Assembly (NCBI GenBank): GCA_015178975.1
Contig: WHVD01000001.1
Location: 248,001 to 312,000 of the forward strand
Reading direction: 5' to 3'
DNA length: 64,000 nt
Source of the DNA: Hysterangium stoloniferum
Taxonomy: Eukaryota > Basidiomycota > Agaricomycetes > Hysterangiales > Hysterangiaceae
Under the pieces are notes generated by a model. It did no database searches. It was not told where the DNA came from and worked only from the letters and a program-made list of their open reading frames with translations. The translations under genes were made by a program, and so were the position numbers. Positions 42,366 through 53,778 of this stretch are shown here, piece by piece (position 1 is the stretch's first letter; each line of letters starts with the position of its first letter).

Positions 42366-43873
42366 TGTTAAGTTCTGAGGATCTTGAGCCACAGGGTTTC
42401 TGATAATATTCTAAACACTTTCCAGGAATGTCCTGTGGAGTCCCCAGGTAATAGTCCAGGGAGTTTCTGGGGATTAGTACAAGGAGTATCAGAATAATTA
42501 CCAGAGTACTGGGATGGACTTGGCTTCAGCTTATGTGCTGCACCTCATACACTCATTCGGGTGTCCATATTTCAAGCTGATGGATCACCTACAAGGAAGA
42601 TGTAGATTCTGGAGTTCCCATGGGCATTCTGGGAATTGAGTATGCAGACAGACAAGAGGAGTAGAGGCTGGATCAAGACATATTTGGAGTGTAACTAGTT
42701 CAAGATTCAAACTGGATTGTAAGTATGGGATGTTAGATTATATAATACCAACCATTGTTCCAACTGGGACCATATGGTGTACAGCTCTGAGTTCAGTGTG
42801 TATATGATCTAATAGGAATGGCGCTTAGGGTTATATCCTTAAGTACAGTGTAAGACCAAACCTACCCAAGGTCAGATGGTGTAGTGGTTAACACCTTCAT
42901 TATGTAATCGAGAGATCCTGGGTTCAATCCCCAGTCTGGCTATTCATTTTCTACATTACTTATGTTCTCTACATTGTTAGAGAACATAAGTTGTCCATTT
43001 GGTCTATATAGTCTAGGATTTGTTTGTACTTACAATCTGATCAGAATATTGACTTAATACCCACCTAACATTCACCTATTTACCTGCTTGATACCTACTT
43101 GTTCCACTCAACTTGCACCAGCATATTTTTGGAGTCCCCAGGCTTCCTGACTTTGGCTCATAGTATATTGTCAGAGCCCAGGTCTCCTGACTCTATCCCA
43201 TTGCATATACTCAGGCTGCCCAGACTACCCACATCTCTCTGTCTGAAGTTGGACCTGACAATCATGCAAGGGCATGGCACATACATAGGCTGAAGCCAAG
43301 TCCTGCCCATCCCTGGGACATCTATGGGTTTTCCCCAGATATCCACCTATAAGCCCTGAGCTTAACAGAAAGTCAGTAAGCAACCAGTAACTCCAGTTGC
43401 ATCAAGGATATGGAGCTTGGCTTCAGCTTATGTGCTGTGCCCTCACATGATTGTCATGTCCAACTTCGATGGGGGAAAACAGGAATCCGGGGAGGTCTGG
43501 GAATACACAAGGTGGGAGACCTGGGGATTCTGAGAATATGCTATGTCAAGTTGGAATGCCCACAGGCTCTGGGAATACACTGGTACTGGGTTCTTAGAGT
43601 GAGAGGTAAAATACCAGGTGCACTAAGTTGATTTTCTGATTGGATTGTAAGTACATGTTTGACTAGACTACATATATACATAGAGCTAGAGGTTATTGTA
43701 CTACAAACACAGGAGGCATAATAAACCAGATGTCAAATGGGTTTAGGGGTGGGTTGGGACAAAGATCTTCAAGTGTCCAAGGCTCCAGGATATCCGGGTA
43801 GAGCCCAGTTGGTGAGTTGTACTGTAAAAGAGAGTGAAGTGCTTATAGGATGGGGTCCATGGCAGTCCTAACA
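42366..43873. mobile_element. LTR family E debris: minus, plus and minus fragments
   Basis: A minus start at 42366 (TGTTAAGTTCTG) has the box GGACTTGGCTTCAGCTTATG at about 42519. A plus fragment ends at 43367 (GAGCTTAACA) and has CAATCTGATCAGAATATTG at about 43034. A further minus fragment at about 43395-43873 ends GTCCTAACA. No target duplications were found; borders are approximate. Confidence 0.55.
42870..42941 (+). tRNA. tRNA-like sequence, probably a pseudogene or SINE head
   Basis: 72 nt with an A box (TGGTGTAGTGGTTA), a D stem GTGT/ACAC, a B box and T arm (CTGGGTTCAATCCCCAG) and acceptor ends GGTCAGA / TCTGGCT that pair with two G-T wobbles. The anticodon stem pairs poorly in every register I tried, so the amino acid cannot be named. 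It sits inside LTR debris. Confidence 0.45.
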
Positions 43874-44096
43874 GACTGAAGACACTAGATCCCCAGGAGA
43901 TCCTGAGTTAATATTTGAACTGAAGAATAGTACATGATGAGAATTTGTACAAAAGGCCTGATCTCAAGTACACCTATGTAATCTAACATAGGCTTTATGA
44001 TTCACAACACACTGAGAAACCAATGTTGAACCCGCAGAGAAGTGAGAAGAGGAGAGATGGAATATGGCAATACATAACAAGCCAGCGGATGGTTGT

Positions 44097-45570
44097 TTAA
44101 ACGATTTCACCAGCTGTCTTTTCAGGATAATGGGCAGCGTTCCGAGCCCTGTCACGAGCCTTTGCTTCGGAAATGGCAGTGTTGATTATGCTCTCATTAC
44201 CGATGAAGAGAAAAGTGTCGTACACCAAGGCACCAACAAGAGCACCAAGGAACGGACCGAGCTATGAAATAAACAAAGTTAGGCGAGGCTTGCGTATGGC
44301 CCGAGCAAAATTATTTACGATGGGGCACCAGATCCAGTATTGGTTACGGAAATTGAAGACTAGCGGGAAGGTCAGGGTTGTCAATCAAAAACGACCAGAC
44401 GTTGCATCTACGTACCGTCTCTTCCATATCCGACCATTGCGGTGAGTAATCTGGGACCGAAATCACGAGCTGGGTTGATAGCAAAGCCTGTGTGAAAGGG
44501 TTAGGATTGACGAATGCGCAAAACTCGGCTGGGTTCAACGTACCAGTCTGCATGCCAAAGGACAGTGCGATGCCGAATACCGTGAAGAATATGGCGAGGG
44601 GAACCATCCCGGGTTTCGGTGCGATATTTTTCTATGGATCGTCGGGAAATTAGCAAACGAACGGTCTAATGATGATGGTGATGGCAGTAACTACCTTGTC
44701 GGTGACCGCGAATACAGCCATGACCAGCAGGGCTGTTCCTAAAAATTCGTCGAAGAAAGCAGATATTGGCGTCAAATAGTCCAACTAGGATCGAACTACG
44801 TAAATATCAACGTCGGATGGATGGATCAGTTCGACGCACAGCATATGTTCCGAAAAAACCGGCAGTCCCGGGAACCGTCCGAACACCTCTTCCTCCCTCG
44901 AAAATATCAATAGCGTGGAAGTAGTTGGCATATACGATGGCGGCGCCACATAATGCTCCCATTAGCTGCGCGAACATATAAATAGGCACCTTTTTCCAGG
45001 GAAACCCGCGGAAGACCGCGAAAGCGAGTGTGACCTTGGTCCGAAATGTTAGCGAATAGACTCGGTAGGTATTCAAAAGAAAATCAGTCACAGCAGGGTT
45101 AATATGACCACCGGAAATACCACCAGAAATCCATACACCAAGAGCGGCACCGGTTCCGTAGCCAAAACATATTGAGAGGTAGTCCTGTGATGGGCCGTGA
45201 ATGGGAGATCATGGGGGAGACATTGTGGTACATACTCCCTTGCTTCCACCCGCCACGGCAGGGTCCCCACTTAGGACGACCTGGGGGAGAGGTGAACAGT
45301 GTAAGTAATGAGAAAATTCAAGAAAGTAAGAGTACATACTTGGCATACAACACCGTTGCCAAACAAGACGAGGACCATGGTGCCCAAAAATTCTGCAGCA
45401 GGCTCTCGAATGACTGCTCGCCATCGTGCCCATGCGTTGGGATACATGACGCAGTGCTCCGTGAGCTCGGGGTGTTTCGCACTCTCTGCTCCGCGAGGCG
45501 AGCTCTGAGGCAGGATACGCTCTCGGTACTCATGGGTGGCTTTAGCGTCGTCGCTGGTGCCGTGAGACAT
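44097..45570 (-). CDS. Aquaporin 2 (aquaglyceroporin, MIP family)
   Basis: Paralogue of aquaporin 1 with the same exon plan. Start [15 protein letters not shown] at 45570, stop at 44097-44099. Visible motifs are [42 protein letters not shown] with the intron directly after, [36 protein letters not shown] and the last exon [19 protein letters not shown]. The residues before DFGPR read FAINPAR. The expected water/glycerol pore is complete. The C-terminal tail ([18 protein letters not shown]) differs from copies 1 and 3. I see no stop or shift. Confidence 0.87.
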
Positions 45571-45949
45571 TATGTGGTCGTGAGGGTAGATGAGGGATAG
45601 GGAAGTTTGGTTACAAAATGGGGACAAGCCTGAGGTGACAGTAAGAACTAGCTATTTAAAGCGATAGAGGGCGCTGCCTCTCAGGGTTGAACTTCTGCCC
45701 ATGAACGGAATCGGTCACCAGGTGTGCCAATCTCGGCGCAGAGGGACGTGTACGTTATTCGAGGATTTGTGGGGCTCTTAGAACCACGTCTCATACGCGA
45801 TCATCTACACAATGATTGGACTCCTGCTCCGTACGCTCATTAACCACCAGACTTCGCCTCGCGAAGACTCAAAGTTTAGATTCACTAGTTTCCATGACTG
45901 GGGCGCCCCGCGTAATGGGTTTACAAATAACCTATAATTAGATGAATTG

Positions 45950-46690
45950 TAATCTTGAGAAAATCATAATGAATCTGCAATTTTGATTTTTTACGGCAAG
46001 ACATACCATATCGATCGCTTCCTACTGAAGAAGCGGAACTCTTGAACACCGGGAGAGCATCTGCAGATTCCCTGAGCACGTCCAGTGCCGATCAGAGGAT
46101 AGTTGACTGCCAGAAAGTGCATACAACCAAGAGCAACAAAGAGTCTCGGTGGAAAAACGCGACCGAGTGATTTGAATCTCTAATAGAAGCGAGAGACCCT
46201 TTGTTAGTTTCACGTTGGCAAGATAGTTGACTGCGCAAAGTGCATAGAACCAAGGGCGACAGGGACTCTCGGTGGAAAGCGGGACCAAATAATTTGAATC
46301 TCTGATAGAAGCACAGACGAAACGAGAAACCTGTCGCTACTTTGATATATTGGCGAGATATATTTACCCGTGCGCAGAACTGCACCTGCATCCCATTCCG
46401 AAGGTAGGACTTCTCAGAGGATAGTTGACTGCCAGAAAGTGCATAGAACCAAGGGTGACAGAGACTCTCGGTGGAAACTGCCGAGTCATTTGAATTTTTG
46501 ACGATAGAAGCGCAGACGAAGTGAGAAACCTTTTGCTACTTTGACATATTGGCGAGATATATTTTCTCGTGCGCAGAACTGCACCTGCACCCCAGTCCGA
46601 GGGTTTGACTTCTCGCGGCAGCAACCGAGCGTGTGCCCTTGGGGACAAGTGGGAGGATCAGCACGTGCTATATTGCATGAATCCAAATAC
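45950..46690 (-). repeat. Aquaporin upstream repeat, copy 2 (three internal units)
   Basis: The fullest copy. It holds three units of 110-190 bp, each with a core like gactgccagaaagtgcata on the plus strand, plus the minus-strand peptide LDVLRESADALPVFKSSASS before a GTATGT site at about 46016. It matches 4684-5316 inverted. Confidence 0.7.
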
Positions 46691-48303
46691 CATGTCCAAA
46701 ATCCTCAATTCGTCTTAGAGTTCCATATACCTTCGCCTGAGGGTCCACCCAGCACTTTGTTCGTGTACTTTATAGCTTCTGCTTTTAATGAAGATGCTAT
46801 ATTAACACATAATACCGGGGTATTTCTCCATCTTCCACTGGAGAAAACAAGATGCCGGTGAAATCAAAAAAAAAAAAAAAATTTCTTGCAATTGCGTCGA
46901 TCAAAGGTCCATCGTCATCATCGAAGTTCAAGCAACTCAGCATGACGTGGACAGCTATGGAGATTATCCCGATATGTTTCTCATGCAAGGGCACATTACA
47001 TTTTGATAAGCCAAGACCCCTCCTTCCAAATTAGGCAACTCCGCGTCGGAATCAGGCAAGTTTTCATGCTATGATGTGTCAAGGCCAGCTTGGACCCCTT
47101 CCTCGCAAGATATCCCTTTTTCGCCTTCTAACCCCCCCTTGCTCTCATGGTGAAGATATGATCTCTGTGGGATTTATTGGTAGTGTGTTGCAAGCCGGTG
47201 GACGCTCACGGTATTGCTGTGCTCTTTTTTTAGGTTATACTATATTATCAAGTAGATATTCCATTTATTTGATAGACAGTAGTACTTTACAGCAGCTTAG
47301 TCATCAGTTATATTCAAAGAAGGGACTTTGTCGCCCCCTTCACTCGCACAAAAACCAGTCGTATATTTTCAACAATCTCAATAGTCACCTAAGGAAATAT
47401 ATGATACTGCACGTAACTTCTTGAGAGCTCGATTAAGTGTTTAAAATTGCTAGAACTGAACCATACCCTTAAAACCCGACAGTCGGAACTGCTAAATGTT
47501 TTGGAAGGTTGGGAAGTAATCGGAGCAAGCCATAGGAACCTAATGGGGTATCCCCTCACAAGACCACCTCTCTGAAATCTGGCACCCCAATGCAACTGAC
47601 TTCTTGAGTGGAAATGTAGGAAGTACTCCAGAGGATATTATGTAAGTTCTGAAAATACCAGAAAGGGATCAAGTCAATATCTGAACTGAAGAATAGCGGA
47701 GTACATGACGAGGATTTATACTGAAGGGCTGATGCCAAGTCTTCTATCAGGGTTGAAGGGAGAGATAGGACGGGGATTGGCGGATTTAACGTAATTCATT
47801 GAAGCAGGGAGAATGGCGGGAGCCCAGATCAAGGATCCATAGCCACAAATTGATTAATTACAGACTAATTAGTCAACAAATGGAATCATTAAGGGCTCTC
47901 GTAATGTTCTAAGGACCTTTGAAAAATTGTAAGATAATACCGTGGGAACCTTCCCCGTCAAGTCAAGCAAACATCTAGAGCTGAGGGAAGATCCAGAAGG
48001 TTAGGTTTAAGCAAGCATCTGTCATCTCTTCTTTATTATTTAGGAATATGCTCTTTTAGATAAATAAAATGTTCCTACATATTACTTTACTGATGTTAGA
48101 AAATCTTTAAATCCTAATTATTTAATTATTAAGTGCACACACCTATGTAATTTAACAAGACATGTACAAGGAAACATTTGCGGGTTCATGCTTTATGATT
48201 CACAACATACTGAGAAACCAAGGCTGAATTCGTAGAGAAGTGGGGGCACACAAGAAGAGGAGAGGTGAAATATGGCAATACATAACGAATCAGCAGATGG
48301 TTC
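46691..48303. other. Spacer between aquaporins 2 and 3
   Basis: The bases 46700-46870 are alignable with 50790-50960 beyond aquaporin 3 (attaacacataatacc; ttccatataccttcgcct), so the duplicated segment reaches at least 1.1 kb upstream of each gene. A 16-A run lies at 46866. The bases 47270-47380 match 32515-32620. The bases 47640-47760 are a decayed LTR core (tcaatatctgaactgaag). No gene is supported. Confidence 0.45.
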
Positions 48304-49759
48304 TTAAACGATATTACCAGCTATCTTTTCGGGATAATCTATGACAGCTGCGTTCCGAACCCTCTCACGATGGGCTTTTGCTTCGGTATTAATTATACTA
48401 TCACTACCGACGAAGAGGAAAGCGTCGTATACCAAGGCACCAACAAGAGCACCAAGGAATGGTCCGAGCTATAGAACAGACAATGTTAGGTGAAACTTGC
48501 GCATGGTTGAGCAAAATTATTACAATAGGGCACCAAAGCCAATATTGGTTACGGAAATCGAAGACTGCGGCGCAGGGAAGATCAAGGCTGTCAATTAAAA
48601 ACGACCAGACGTTGCATCTACGCACCATCTCTTCCATATCCAACCATTGCCGTAAGTAATCTGGGGCCTAAATCACGGGCCGGGTTGATAGCGAAGCCTG
48701 TAGAGAATCGTCAGAACCAAAGGATGTGCAAACGTCGAGTGTGTTAAATGCACCGGTCTGCATTCCAAATGCCAGTGCGATACCAAATATTACGAAGAAT
48801 AAGGCGAGGGGAACCATTCCGGGTTTCGGTGCAATATTTTTCTATCGGGCGTTGGATGTTAACAAGTGAAACAAACGGTCTGAATAATAATAACGACCTT
48901 GTCGGTGACGGCGAGTATAACCATGACCAGCATGGCGGTTCCTATGAATTCGTCGAAGAAAGCAGATACTGGTGTCAGATAATCCAACTAGGGTCGAAAT
49001 AAGACATAAACATCAAGGGGCGGATGGAACGTTCGACTAACAGGGTATGTCGCGAAAAGACTTGCTGTCCCGGGAACCGTCCGGACGCCTCTTCCTCCCT
49101 CGAAAATATCAATAGCGTGGAAGTAGTTGGCATATACGATGGCGGCACCACATATTGCTCCCATCAACTGCGCGAACATATAAATAGGCACTTTTTTCCA
49201 CGGGAACCCACGGAAGACAGCGAGAGCGAGTGTGACCTTAGTCTGACGTGTTAGCACATAGACTCGAAACCATATTAAAAGCAAATCAGTCACAGCAGGG
49301 TTAATATGACCACCGGAAATACCACCAGAAATCCATACACCAAGAGCGACACCGGTTCCGTAGCCGAAACATATTGAAAGGTATTCCTGTGAATGGGGCA
49401 TGAACGGGAAATACTGGGGGAGACATCACGGTACTCACTCCCTTGCTTCCAGCCGACACTGCAGGGTTACCACTTAGGACGACCTTGAGGAGAGGCAACC
49501 AATGTAAGTAACGAGAAATTTCAAGAAAAGTAAAAAGACGTACTTGGCATACAACTCCATTCCCAAACAAGATGAGGACCATGGTGCCCAGAAATTCTGC
49601 AGCAGGCTCTCGAATGACTGCTCGCCATCGCGCCCATGTGTTAGGATACGTTACGTCGTGCCCTGTGAGCCCCTCGAGGTGTTTTCCGCTCTCTGCGCGA
49701 TGGCGATTTCCTCGGTGCTCATTGCTAGCTTTATCGTCGTTGCTGATATCATGAGACAT
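48304..49759 (-). CDS. Aquaporin 3 (aquaglyceroporin, MIP family)
   Basis: Third paralogue, same strand and exon plan. Start [15 protein letters not shown] at 49759, stop at 48304-48306. Motifs seen are [83 protein letters not shown] and [19 protein letters not shown]. The region before the last exon reads [14 protein letters not shown], with Leu in place of Phe after the Asp. The N-terminal tail is shorter than in copy 2. The frame appears intact. Confidence 0.86.
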
Positions 49760-50139
49760 AGCGTGATCGTGAGGGTAGAGGAGGGAGAGGGGAGTTTAAG
49801 TACAAAGTGCAGTGACAGTAAGAACTAAAGGCGCCATTTAAGGCTATTGGGGAGGAGGGCTGCCTCTCGGGGCTGAACTTGACACGGGCTGACCCAAAGC
49901 AAAAAAATTGGTTATCAAGTGCCAAGTTCGGGCGGGGGGATATAAATCCTTTGAGGGCTTGTGGGGCTCCCAGAGTCGCCTCATGTGCGACCATCCGTGC
50001 TGTGCGCTCACTTGACCACCGCACTTCGCTACACGAAGACTTGGAGTTCAAATACTACTTTTCATGACTGGGCGGCTCGCGTGAAGCGTTTATAAATAAC
50101 TTATAATCAGACGACTTGAAATCTTGAGAAATCATGTCA

Positions 50140-50640
50140 TTCTGTGATGTTTTCGAACTTGCACTCTAAGACGTACCATGCCGATCGCTTCTCATAGGAG
50201 AAGCGGAAATATTGGACAGAGGCAGAGCATCCGCAACTTCACTAAGCATGTCCAATACAGATTGGAGGATACTTGACTGCCAGAAAGTACATAGAACCGA
50301 CAGCAACAACGATTCTCGGTAGACGAGGCGAGAAACCATTTTTCTATGTTGGCATATTGGCGAGATGTCTTTCCTCATGCGCAGAATCGAGATACCTGCA
50401 CCATATTCCGTGGGCCAGGCTCAGGCCCCCACGCGCCAGTCGCCGAGTGGCGTGCCGGGAGGAGGACCAGGACAGGAACCACTAAGTACATTCCAATTAT
50501 TATGCGGCCTGTCAACCTGGACTGGACGTTCCCACATACTTACAGAGATGTTCCCCATAATGAGTGAGGATTTAAGTTGGACACGTTTGAGCAGAAACAC
50601 CAAGGCAATTACTCTGCCAAAACATTCTTTCATGATTAAT
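50140..50640 (-). repeat. Aquaporin upstream repeat, copy 3
   Basis: A single-unit copy. Only here does the NLR-like peptide frame run through the unit without a stop: SILQSVLDMLSEVADALPLS, ending next to GTACGTC. The flanking box gcgcagaat and the minus-strand NISVSMWERP region align with copy 1. Confidence 0.6.
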
Positions 50641-52242
50641 TGGTAGACTTTTGGTGATTATTGTTTATGCGATACAGCGTGACAGCGTGTAACTGATGGC
50701 TTAGTCATTCAGCACTTACGTCACACTCCTCCGGGAACACTCAAGTCTCGCCTTCTCGTGCCATATGGCCGCACATCCAAATATAACGTACAAAGGGTTT
50801 AAGTCGTCTTAGAGCTACCTATACCTTCGCCTTCGCCTCCATCCAGCACTTTTTTTCGTCTGCCCTGTATTTTATGGTGTTATATTAACACATAATACCA
50901 GAGGGTGCTTCTTCATCTTCAACTGGAGGTAATAATGTTCCCAAGGCAAAAGGAATTCAGGACACTCGAAGATAAAGATAACAGGCGGAAAGACAATAGC
51001 TCCCAGGAGCGGCCATGAGATTCTTGGGTGTCAAGGTCGATCGATGCAACTACTAAGGAAGTTGAGAGGCGTAACGTGTCATCCCCTTTCAATGAAATTG
51101 TTGCGCTTTATGATACATATTCTCCGACACAAAGCACATTCACGACACGAATATCGACGATCCGGATGCTGACGTCCCCCTGCAAATGCGTCCGCCGATC
51201 GAATGTTACTCATCCTCGTCAACATTTGCATGGCATGTCAAGTTTTATCAACTCATGAAGATGATCCCAATATCTGTGGGGGGGGTAGATGATACTACCC
51301 ACGGCTTTTTGAGAGCTCGATCAAACTATAACAGCCAGGAAAGCGAAAAGGCACCTGTAGAGTAGTAATTGCAAAGCGACAGCGAGCATTTAGTTTATTT
51401 CAAACCTGGTTTAGACCGTTGGCAAATCTAACAATGATTAGCGTAAGCCCAGGAAACATGTTTTATAGCAAGTTTTGCTCCAGGCAGAACGACCTGTTCA
51501 TCATTATTTCGGACGGTCATGAGGTATACCGTACCTTGCGTAATTACGTCTGAGTCCTTTACCATCATCTGAGTGCCCATTGCAGATTAGTCTCAAGCCC
51601 GGACGTCGCTGCGGAATATCATCGGCTTGGTTATCGTGGCGATCGAGCAATCGCCACTAATTGTATTTCTCAGCACAGCGTCAACTCGGAGATTTTGAGA
51701 GGATAAGAAGCTCAGGCTGGAGTCAGCGATTTTCCAAATTACCTTGCATTGATCACTATCTATCATAGTTCATTCTTTGAAGGCATCCTTTTCATACTTG
51801 GGTGTACTATTAAAGGCGATGGACTATGTATAGGTGCACTGAAGATGCACGTGGGTGAAACATGGTTTAAACAAAACAGGCTTTGACACATAGCGCGGGT
51901 AACGCCGTGTCCAATAGGATGTCGGTATAATTGATCTATATAAACCTCGAATTTCAAAGATTACATCTAGGAAGGGTGCCCTGACAGTAAAAGCTTAATG
52001 CAGACGAAGACAACACGAAATACAGTATGTGATCTTTAATATCACATAATTGCAATGCAGCATAAGGGTAAAGCATCAAACTCAGTAGTCTTGGCGCTAC
52101 TGTGCTAGTGGCTTTTAATGTTCAAGGCTAAACTTGCTGCGTAGCTCTGGCGAACATCCCGGATCATACGACCACGAGAGCCACTCAAGACCATCTGCCC
52201 AGGAATACATCGGTATATCACAAGGGTGCCATCAAAAGCCAC
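50641..52242. other. Intergenic, no gene supported
   Basis: The first 320 bp continue the duplicated aquaporin flank (to about 50960). A run of nine G lies at 51279. Short frames at 51028-51258 and 51763-51957 show no recognised motif. Confidence 0.45.
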
Positions 52243-53778
52243 TTACAATCCAATGACCGCCATGGCTGTTGTTCCTAAAACCAAGCTCCCCAGGGCAAGT
52301 GCCTGCCGCCCCCATCCGAGCTGTCTCATCTCTTGATTCATTACGAAATCTCCTGCGAGCATCTCCACAGCCGCAGCGTAGATTAACATTCCCGCACTTA
52401 CGGTACACATAAGACCTCGAGTCAGCGAGGTGTTCTGGATAAACGACACTGTGGTTTGGCCTGGTGAGGGATGTGAGGATAAAAGGCCCATCCCACAGAG
52501 GATTCCGAGGGGTGCTGTAAAGGCGAAAAGGACACAGAGAACGATGGGCAAGATCCGATCTTTTAGGGAGTCTGATGGTAGTGTTGATATACGGATACCA
52601 AGTGACAACCCTTCGAACAGTTGGTGAAATATAATTGCGGTGAAGAGTGTGGCTATATAAATGAATAAGCATGACACAACGATTTAGGAAGGAATTGACC
52701 AACTAAAGTTCGCTCCAGAAGTGATAGATAATGTCAAGCCAATAACGACCGAATGTATCATGATGCCTAGTTGGAGAACCTAAATTATATTGCATATAAG
52801 TTTTCGTAACAATGAGATAGGGGATACTAACAAGGATACCAATGAGTCTGGTTCGCCGGGAGATCTCGTGTTCGATAGTCGATCGATGATCGGGAGATGT
52901 GCCTGTGCAACTCTGTCCTGCTGACTCTAGTTGAGGTGCAATGAAAACGGGTATCTGCTGTCTTTCTTGTAGGCAAGGCCCAAACTTGTGATGGTGGATA
53001 TGGGGCGATTCGTGTCTAAAAAGAATAAAAATTCGGAATAATGGATTGAAGAATTGGAGCAGAGGCGATGGTCACCAACCTATGGTGACCTATAGAGGCA
53101 TAGAGCGACCGCGAGCACCAGCAACGTTCCTCAAGACCCGGTTCCGTTGGAACAACTGCAGATTCTTCAGCAATAGCCGCGGATATTTCTTCAGGGTCAT
53201 CATGATAGGACACGAAGGGGGGTATACCATCACCACATTCGCCGTTATGTGGGCCATCGTGTTGCGCGCCGAGATGAGATATACGCTCCACATATACCGT
53301 TGATAAATCTAAACCAGGTAAGAAAGCTGTGACAAAATGATGGGGGAAGCTTACATTCGATAAGGAAAATTGAAAGAAAAGACAGCAGCCTGTCTCCTTC
53401 ATAAGAAACCGGAATGGCACAAACGAGTTGTTGTAACTCACACTATTAAGCCAGACATATCTTTCCATTTTTTAAGTAAATATGGACTTGATAGATTTTC
53501 AAACCCCTCCTGTAAAAGATGGACAAAAGCGGTCGAAAGAATAACGCCTGCAAATGATTTCATTCACTTTGTCGTCACTGGGAGACTCAATGCTACTACA
53601 GACCTGTCCCAAAATGCTTTCCAACGAAAAACAATATTTGTGGAGGCTGTATGCGTGGTGCATGTTTCGCTAGGGTGGGGAAGGACGATGCCACCCCTGA
53701 AACAAGAAGAATTATTCCTGCTGCTCCATACCGTATTGCAGTAGCGGTTGAATCGGAGGCCATGATGATCTCAGACAT
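52243..53778 (-). CDS. ZIP-family zinc/iron transporter
   Basis: A membrane carrier importing zinc or iron into the cytosol. Start taken at MSEIIMASDSTATAIRYG (53778); the next Met is at 53763. The exons join in phase: helix 1-2 SFPTLAKHAPRI and ILFFVGKHFGTG; after an intron VILSTAFVHLLQEGFENLSS; then FLSIFLIEYLSTVYVERISH; a variable cytosolic loop with His/Asp/Glu and Cys-rich parts (GPHNGECGDGIPPFVSYHDD); the signature helix 4 with IMIHSVVIGLTLS and helix 5 FTAIIFHQLFEGLSLG, whose His and Glu bind metal in this family; helices 6-8 end GTTAMAVIG. The final codons either stop at 52243-52245 or splice at the overlapping GTAAGT into a tiny last exon. No defects seen. Confidence 0.85.

Noticed and set aside
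46866-46881. Poly-A run as the tail of a retroposed gene
   Set aside because: No coding or tRNA-derived sequence precedes it and no target duplication was found; likely a simple homopolymer.
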